From assembly GCA_905479905.1 (NCBI GenBank), contig CAJQOK010000556.1:1-5243 (forward strand): a DNA stretch of 5,243 nt. The letters run 5' to 3'. Made by a program: the position numbers and the translations under genes. This stretch comes from an uncultured Aliterella sp. GTDB lineage: Bacteria > Cyanobacteriota > Cyanobacteriia > Cyanobacteriales > Chroococcidiopsidaceae. Each line of letters opens with the position of its first letter. Within the stretch, counting starts at the first letter, position 1. The notes below the pieces were generated by a model. The model made no database searches, had not been told where the DNA came from, and worked only from the letters and a program-made list of their open reading frames with translations. This document shows, piece by piece, positions 5,157 to 5,243 of this stretch.

Positions 5157-5243
5157 TTATCCTAAATTAATATTTGTAGCCAGCAAACTCTGCAACCGTT
5201 GCAAAGAAGCGCCATAAAGCAAATCTCCTTTACCTAACAAATA
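5157..5243 (-). CDS. C-terminal fragment, possibly FtsK/SpoIIIE-type ATPase
   Basis: Reading leftward from the window edge, an open frame of 28 codons ends with TAA at 5157-5159. It begins YLLGKGDLLYG and continues with LQRLQSLLATNINLG. The LLGKGDLLY stretch followed by a short RLQ segment resembles the LLGxGDMLY...RV motif near the end of the FtsK/SpoIIIE motor domain. By family knowledge these are hexameric DNA-pumping ATPases. Walker motifs would lie outside the window, so the assignment rests on about ten residues and is tentative. It is convergent with the small secreted protein gene, 44 bp from that gene's stop. Confidence 0.5.
   Translation of the reverse strand, partial: YLLGKGDLLYGASLQRLQSLLATNINLG

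Noticed and set aside
1..5243. Insertion sequence, CRISPR array, tRNA or other RNA gene
   Set aside because: No terminal inverted repeats with a transposase, no regular spaced repeats and no cloverleaf-like segment could be found by reading either strand.

Overview
The window looks like chromosomal DNA of a cyanobacterium. It is AT-rich and carries eight copies of the HIP1 octamer GCGATCGC (starts near 241, 285, 806, 2072, 2638, 3443, 3724 and 4636), far more than chance would give in 5.2 kb. The gene content agrees: a cyanobacterial-type HemJ, an apocarotenoid oxygenase, a DUF2887/Rpn-type protein and a PhnD-like secreted protein. A coccoid, Chroococcidiopsis- or Gloeocapsa-like host is plausible, but the sequence alone does not fix the genus.

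Left edge (1-280): the last 71 codons of an N-acetylmuramoyl-L-alanine amidase on the + strand. It is convergent with the minus-strand block and separated from it by 63 bp that hold one HIP1 site. Minus-strand block (3240 down to 281): a carotenoid cleavage oxygenase (complete Fe-binding His set), then hemJ (protoporphyrinogen IX oxidase), then an Rpn/DUF2887 PD-(D/E)XK-type protein. All three point the same way. The first gap is 105 bp; the second is about 62 bp and contains a perfect 9-bp inverted repeat, so co-transcription is possible but not shown.

Plus-strand block (3386-5112): a divergent pair of exported or membrane-anchored proteins. The first is an N-terminally anchored PhnD-like periplasmic binding protein with an extra C-terminal beta-rich region and no transporter partners in view. 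The second is a small secreted protein with six nearly evenly spaced cysteines and a roughly 34-residue internal repeat. The first of these genes is bracketed by a 17/19-matching direct repeat. Right edge (5157-5243): the C-terminal 28 codons of a minus-strand gene whose residues resemble the end of FtsK/SpoIIIE-type ATPases.

The genes do not form one obvious pathway. HemJ acts in tetrapyrrole synthesis and the oxygenase in apocarotenoid/retinal metabolism. The two exported proteins may share an envelope function, but that is inference. I see no RNA gene, CRISPR array, complete insertion sequence or clear defence or biosynthetic system. The least explained parts are the two exported proteins and the short repeats around them.
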